Positions 30,592 to 34,208 of a DNA stretch of 34,208 nt are shown here, in pieces (the stretch's first letter is position 1; every line of letters begins with the position of its first letter). Location of the stretch: assembly GCA_016296655.1 (NCBI GenBank), contig JAEDIW010000031.1, positions 1-34,208 of the forward strand, read 5' to 3'. The notes below the pieces were generated by a model that saw only the letters and a program-made list of their open reading frames with translations, was not told the origin of the DNA and ran no database searches. Made by a program: the position numbers and the translations under genes. Origin of the DNA: Treponema sp. (lineage in GTDB: Bacteria; Spirochaetota; Spirochaetia; Treponematales; Treponemataceae).

Positions 30592-32214
30592 ATGGTCAAA
30601 GAATTTTCTATAAATGTAAAACCTCAGGACGAGCACAACGAATTTTTAATTTTACAAAATGTTTTAAAAGAACTTGCAAAAAGCGGAATCAAGGCAAAAA
30701 AGGATGAAATTTCATTGGTTCCGTTAAAAAAATCAATTGATGCAAGGCACGGGCAGGTAAAATTTTGCCTGAGATACAGAGTTTTTATAGGCGAAAAGCC
30801 TGGAGACTGCCAGACTAACGAAATCCCGGTCTGGAAAAAAGCTGAAGAAAATGCAAAAAAGGTCATAATTGTGGGTTCAGGCCCTGCAGGTTTGTTTGGA
30901 GCTCTGAAACTGCTGGAAAAAGGCATAAAACCTGTAATTGTTGAGCGGGGTGTTGAAGTTCATCAGCGCAAGCGGGACATTGCTGCCATCAGCACAAAAG
31001 GAACTGTCGATGCAAACAGCAATTACTGCTTTGGAGAAGGCGGAGCTGGAACTTTTTCTGACGGAAAGCTTTATACAAGAAGCAACAAGCGCGGAAACAT
31101 TGCAAAAATCCTGCAGATTTTCGTGCATTTTGGGGCAGACAAGGCAATTTTAACGGCAGCGCATCCACATATCGGTACAGACAAACTTCCAAAGATTATA
31201 GAATCAATGAGAAAAGAAATTCAGAATCTTGGCGGTGAGTTTCTCTTTGGAACAAAATTCACAGGTTTTATTTTTGACGAAAATGAAAAATCGTCTGTAA
31301 AGGGAATAACTGCAGAAAATGTTGCAGACGGAAAAACTTTTGAACTTTCTGGCGATGCCGTGCTTCTGGCAACAGGACATTCTGCAAACGATGTTTATTT
31401 TGCACTTGCAGAAGCAGCGCCTAAGGCTCTGGAAGCAAAAACTTTTGCAACTGGTGTACGGGTTGAACATCCAAGGCAGCTGATTGACGCAATTCAATAC
31501 CATGGGCAAATCAAAGATGGTATTTTGCCAACTGCAGAATATACGCTTACAACGCAGGTCGATGGCAGGGGTGTTTATTCGTTCTGCATGTGTCCGGGCG
31601 GTTTTGTAGTGCCTTCGTCAACTGGTCCTGACGAAATCGTAATAAACGGCATGTCTCCTGCAAGCCGCCGTTCAAAATGGTCAAATGCAGCAATTGTCGT
31701 TGAAACACGGCCAGAAGATATTCCCAGCACATTTGTAAAAAAAGCAGAAGAAGCCGGCTGTCCTGCTCTTGCAGGTCTTTTTTACCGGTCAGGTCTTGAA
31801 GCTCAGACAAAAAAATATGGGAAAGGTCAGAAAGCTCCGGCGCAGCGCCTTTCTGATTTTCTGGATGGTAAAGATTCGGCGACTTTGCCAGAATCAAGCT
31901 ACACGCCGGGGCTTAATCCAAGCCGACTGGACAAATGGATGCCTGAGTTCATCAAATCGCATCTGATGCAGGCTTTCAGAAATTTTAACAGAAACATGAA
32001 AGGGTTTATCTGTCCGGATGCTCTTGTAATTGCAAGCGAAACAAGGACTTCAACTCCTGTGCGCATTCTCCGGGACAAAACAACTTTTGAATCCTGCGCC
32101 TTAAAAAACCTTTATCCTGCAGGTGAAGGTTCTGGCTATTCTGGAGGAATAGTTTCTTCCGCTATGGACGGAGAAAATGCCTGCCAGGCAATAATTCGAA
32201 AATTTGCAATGTAA
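30592..32214 (+). CDS. FAD-dependent oxidoreductase, COG2509 type
   Basis: A soluble flavoprotein of 540 residues. A basic N-terminal domain (about 1-85) precedes a Rossmann FAD-binding motif, IVGSGPAG (93-100). Then come ERGVEVHQRKRD, the family-typical FGEGGAGTFSDGKLYTRS (about 147-164), and a C-terminal GEGSGYSGGIVSSAMDG segment that closes the FAD site. The family is conserved in anaerobes and its substrate is not established. A leaderless start is likely from the -10 position. It is a single gene, divergent from tRNA-Ala. Confidence 0.92.
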   Translation: MVKEFSINVKPQDEHNEFLILQNVLKELAKSGIKAKKDEISLVPLKKSIDARHGQVKFCLRYRVFIGEKPGDCQTNEIPVWKKAEENAKKVIIVGSGPAGLFGALKLLEKGIKPVIVERGVEVHQRKRDIAAISTKGTVDANSNYCFGEGGAGTFSDGKLYTRSNKRGNIAKILQIFVHFGADKAILTAAHPHIGTDKLPKIIESMRKEIQNLGGEFLFGTKFTGFIFDENEKSSVKGITAENVADGKTFELSGDAVLLATGHSANDVYFALAEAAPKALEAKTFATGVRVEHPRQLIDAIQYHGQIKDGILPTAEYTLTTQVDGRGVYSFCMCPGGFVVPSSTGPDEIVINGMSPASRRSKWSNAAIVVETRPEDIPSTFVKKAEEAGCPALAGLFYRSGLEAQTKKYGKGQKAPAQRLSDFLDGKDSATLPESSYTPGLNPSRLDKWMPEFIKSHLMQAFRNFNRNMKGFICPDALVIASETRTSTPVRILRDKTTFESCALKNLYPAGEGSGYSGGIVSSAMDGENACQAIIRKFAM

Positions 32215-32226
32215 AATTTTGAAAGT

Positions 32227-32257
32227 GTTTCCTGATTCGCTTTAGTGCGCAGGAAAC
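32227..32257. other. Hairpin upstream of the SulP gene
   Basis: GTTTCCTG (32227-32234) pairs with CAGGAAAC (32250-32257), with an inner CGC/GCG extension. It lies 12 nt after the flavoprotein stop and 61 nt before the SulP start. No T tract follows on the plus strand, so it is either a weak terminator or a leader structure. Confidence 0.5.
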
Positions 32258-32318
32258 GCCCTAAAAAAATCTAAAATATCTTTACAAAAATAAAAAATAA
32301 GCGCATAGTCGGTAAATC

Positions 32319-33974
32319 ATGTTTCAACCAGAATTAGTAAAATCACTTCGCAGTTATAATGCGAAAACCTTTGCAGCCGACCTTTCAGCCGGTATTATCG
32401 TAGGAATTGTAGCACTTCCACTTGCTATAGCTTTTGCAATTGCCTCTGGAGTTACCCCAGAGCGAGGAATTTTTACGGCAATCATTGCAGGCTTCATTAT
32501 TTCAGCACTTGGAGGCAGTAAGGTTCAGATTGGCGGTCCAACTGGAGCTTTTGCTGTAATCGTCTACAACATCGTTCATCAGTTTGGACTTTCAGGCCTA
32601 GCAACCGCAACCGTCATGGCAGGAATAATCCTTATACTTCTTGGCGCTTTCAAACTCGGCGGTCTTATAAGCTTTATACCTTATACAATCATCACAGGAT
32701 TTACAGCAGGAATTGCCGTAACAATCTTTACAACACAAATCGGTGATTTTTTTGGGCTTCAGACAGGAGCTATGCCAGGTAATTTTGTGGGAAAAGTCGC
32801 TGTATATGCAAAAACTTTCGGTACAATAGATTTATACACAACTTTAGTAGCAGTAATATCGCTGGCTGTCATCTTTGTATGGCCAAAAATCAACAAAAAA
32901 ATTCCAGGTTCACTGATAGTTATCCTGCTTTCTACAATTGCCTGTCTTATTTTGAAGAAATTTTTCGGTTTGGAAACTGCCACAATTGGAAGCCGGTACG
33001 GTGAAATTCCATCGTCTTTGCCTGCTCCGCAGATGCCGTCTTTTTCAATCGCTTTAATCAAGCAGCTGTCTTCTTCAAGTCTGTCGATTGCAGTTCTTGC
33101 AGCAATTGAATCACTTTTGAGTGCTGCAGTTGCCGACGGTATGATTGGAAGCAAACATAACTCAAACATGGAACTGATTGCCCAGGGAGTTGCAAATATT
33201 TTCAGTCCACTTTTCGGCGGAATTCCTGCGACAGGTGCGATTGCAAGAACCGCAACAAACATTAAAAATGGCGGACGTACTCCAGTTGCAGGAATTATTC
33301 ATACCGTTACGCTGCTTTTGATTATGCTTTTCCTTGGAAAATATGTTGTTTATATTCCAATGGCAGCACTGGCTGCAGTTTTGGTTTCAGTTTCATGGAA
33401 TATGGCAGGTTTTCCAACAATAAAGGCTTTGCTCAAAGGTCAGAAATCTGACAGTACTGTTCTTTTTATAACTTTCATACTGACTATTTTCATTGACCTT
33501 ACAGTTGCAATTGAAGCAGGGCTTTTATTTGCAGCTTTTTTCTTTATCAAAAAAATGGTTGATCTTTCTGAAGTTCAGGAATACAACACCATGCCTAAAG
33601 GGCTTTTGCCAGATAATCTTGATGAAAAACCTTTGACTCTGCCAAAGGATGTTCTGGTTTATGAGATTTCAGGTCCTCTTTTCTTTGGAACTGTCAGAAA
33701 ATTTGAACTTGCAGTAAATCAGGCTTCTGTAGAATATAAAGTACTGATTTTGAGGTTGCGGAGTGTCAGTTACATTGATGCAGGGGGTGTAAGGGCTTTG
33801 CTACAGCTGAAAAATGCATGTGAAAACAGAAAAATAAAAATCATTTTGTCAGGGGTTTGCGCACAGCCTGAAAAACTTTTGGACAAGACAGGGATTGCTG
33901 AAGCAATCGGAAAAGAAAATATATTTGACAATATCAGTTCAGCTTTAGCAAGAGCAAACGAACTTTTGCAATAG
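32319..33974 (+). CDS. SulP family anion transporter with STAS domain
   Basis: A 551-residue inner-membrane protein. The transport domain (about 1-430) begins with DLSAGIIVGIVALPLAIAFA and includes the KVQIGGPTGAFAVIVY segment, typical of SulP. A cytoplasmic STAS domain (about 440-551) ends the protein, with YIDAGGVRALLQL. The family moves sulfate, bicarbonate or dicarboxylates; this member's substrate is not deducible. ATG 32319 lacks a clear Shine-Dalgarno. It follows the flavoprotein gene by 104 nt and ends before a strong bidirectional terminator. Confidence 0.95.
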   Translation: MFQPELVKSLRSYNAKTFAADLSAGIIVGIVALPLAIAFAIASGVTPERGIFTAIIAGFIISALGGSKVQIGGPTGAFAVIVYNIVHQFGLSGLATATVMAGIILILLGAFKLGGLISFIPYTIITGFTAGIAVTIFTTQIGDFFGLQTGAMPGNFVGKVAVYAKTFGTIDLYTTLVAVISLAVIFVWPKINKKIPGSLIVILLSTIACLILKKFFGLETATIGSRYGEIPSSLPAPQMPSFSIALIKQLSSSSLSIAVLAAIESLLSAAVADGMIGSKHNSNMELIAQGVANIFSPLFGGIPATGAIARTATNIKNGGRTPVAGIIHTVTLLLIMLFLGKYVVYIPMAALAAVLVSVSWNMAGFPTIKALLKGQKSDSTVLFITFILTIFIDLTVAIEAGLLFAAFFFIKKMVDLSEVQEYNTMPKGLLPDNLDEKPLTLPKDVLVYEISGPLFFGTVRKFELAVNQASVEYKVLILRLRSVSYIDAGGVRALLQLKNACENRKIKIILSGVCAQPEKLLDKTGIAEAIGKENIFDNISSALARANELLQ

Positions 33975-33989
33975 GCCCCGTTTGCAAAA

Positions 33990-34025
33990 AAGAAAAATGC
34001 CGAAAAAGGCATTTTTCTTCCACAC
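33990..34025 (+). terminator. Bidirectional terminator after the SulP gene
   Basis: AAGAAAAATGCC (33990-34001) pairs with GGCATTTTTCTT (34008-34019) around a 6-nt loop. On the plus strand the T run lies within the arm. On the minus strand six T residues follow, so it may also end a gene entering from the right. Confidence 0.85.
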
Positions 34026-34208
34026 ATTCCCGGTTCATCGGCACCTTGAAAAAGCCGTAAGGCTTTCAAGCCTACCCATTCTGCCGCGCTCGCGGCTGCT
34101 GCCTATAGCAATGATTCTAAATCAATTTGTGCTCTTTCCATTTCCCCTGTCTGAATCGAACTATAAACAAAAACGACCGCACCCACCAGTCAAGAATCAT
34201 TGCGTACC
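34026..34208. other. Non-coding right edge with short hairpins
   Basis: Short hairpins include CTTGAAAAAGCC/GGCTTTCAAG near 34044-34070 and GCCGCG/CGCGGC near 34084-34097. CAATGATTCT (34109-34118) and AGAATCATTG (34193-34202) form an exact inverted pair 74 bp apart. A minus-strand gene may end here (stop near 34103), but in-frame stops just upstream prevent a call. Confidence 0.5.

Noticed and set aside
27024..33974. Coordinated sulfur-metabolism cluster (YeiH, SulP, MetY)
   Set aside because: The genes are separate transcription units on different strands, and the substrates of YeiH and SulP are not fixed by sequence.
34103..34208. C-terminus of a minus-strand gene entering from the right (ending MERAQIDLESLL)
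   Set aside because: The frame has a stop only about 28 codons upstream and another frame is equally open; too little sequence to call.

Overview
The window reads as chromosomal DNA from a spirochaete, most likely a Treponema-type organism. The grounds are low-GC coding sequence, long AT-rich promoters, a Gram-negative-type envelope (a secreted beta-barrel-like protein, TRAP transport, secreted periplasmic proteins), a compact fab cluster and many GC-rich, hairpin-rich intergenic elements. Genus is inferred from overall gene style and was not tested by a search.

Layout, left to right. 1-348 is non-coding and carries fragments of a dispersed repeat. 349-7924 is housekeeping: a DUF1015 protein, RecQ helicase, tRNA-Leu(CAA), a ComM/YifB AAA+ protein, a PHP phosphoesterase, a regulator with two cyclic-nucleotide-binding domains, and tRNA-Thr(CGT). 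8200-9564 is a MATE efflux pump. 9816-13385 is a fatty-acid synthesis operon on the minus strand (fabD-fabG-fabF-fabZ). It has a clear promoter and an 11+11 bp inverted repeat just after the predicted transcription start. 13766-16321 holds a secreted beta-barrel-like protein and, converging on it, an O-acetylhomoserine sulfhydrylase-type PLP enzyme. 16528-20304 holds a histidine kinase and response regulator in one operon with a secreted Ig-like protein, divergent from a small secreted protein that has a palindrome at its promoter. 20403-25318 is a TRAP transporter operon (dctP, terminator and structured spacer, dctQ, dctM) downstream of NADP-type glutamate dehydrogenase. 25947-33974 has an EamA permease, an ABC-F (Uup-like) ATPase with a YeiH-type permease, tRNA-Ala(GGC), a COG2509-type flavoprotein and a SulP anion transporter.

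The coding content is ordinary and mostly recognisable. The unusual material is between the genes. (1) A 95-bp unit repeated in tandem at 30025-30235 packs four perfect hairpins per unit, and the two full copies differ at only two bases, both outside stems. (2) A 64-bp element occurs at 14931-14994 and 26829-26892. Its second hairpin differs between copies by three compensatory base-pair swaps, and the second copy lies in the 5' end of the EamA gene. (3) A GC-rich family bounded by GGATAGAAG and GGATAGCCTGGTTTTTGCAT appears at both ends of the window in opposite orientation. (4) A roughly 91-nt two-stem structure sits between dctP and dctQ. (5) Several genes have a -10 box only 6-7 nt before the start codon and no Shine-Dalgarno, suggesting leaderless mRNAs.

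Functional links that can be read from the layout: the four fab genes cover malonyl loading, condensation, ketoreduction and dehydration, but acpP and the enoyl reductase are not in the window. The two-component system is packaged with one secreted protein and faces another, suggesting an envelope-sensing module. The TRAP genes look set up for more binding protein than membrane subunits.
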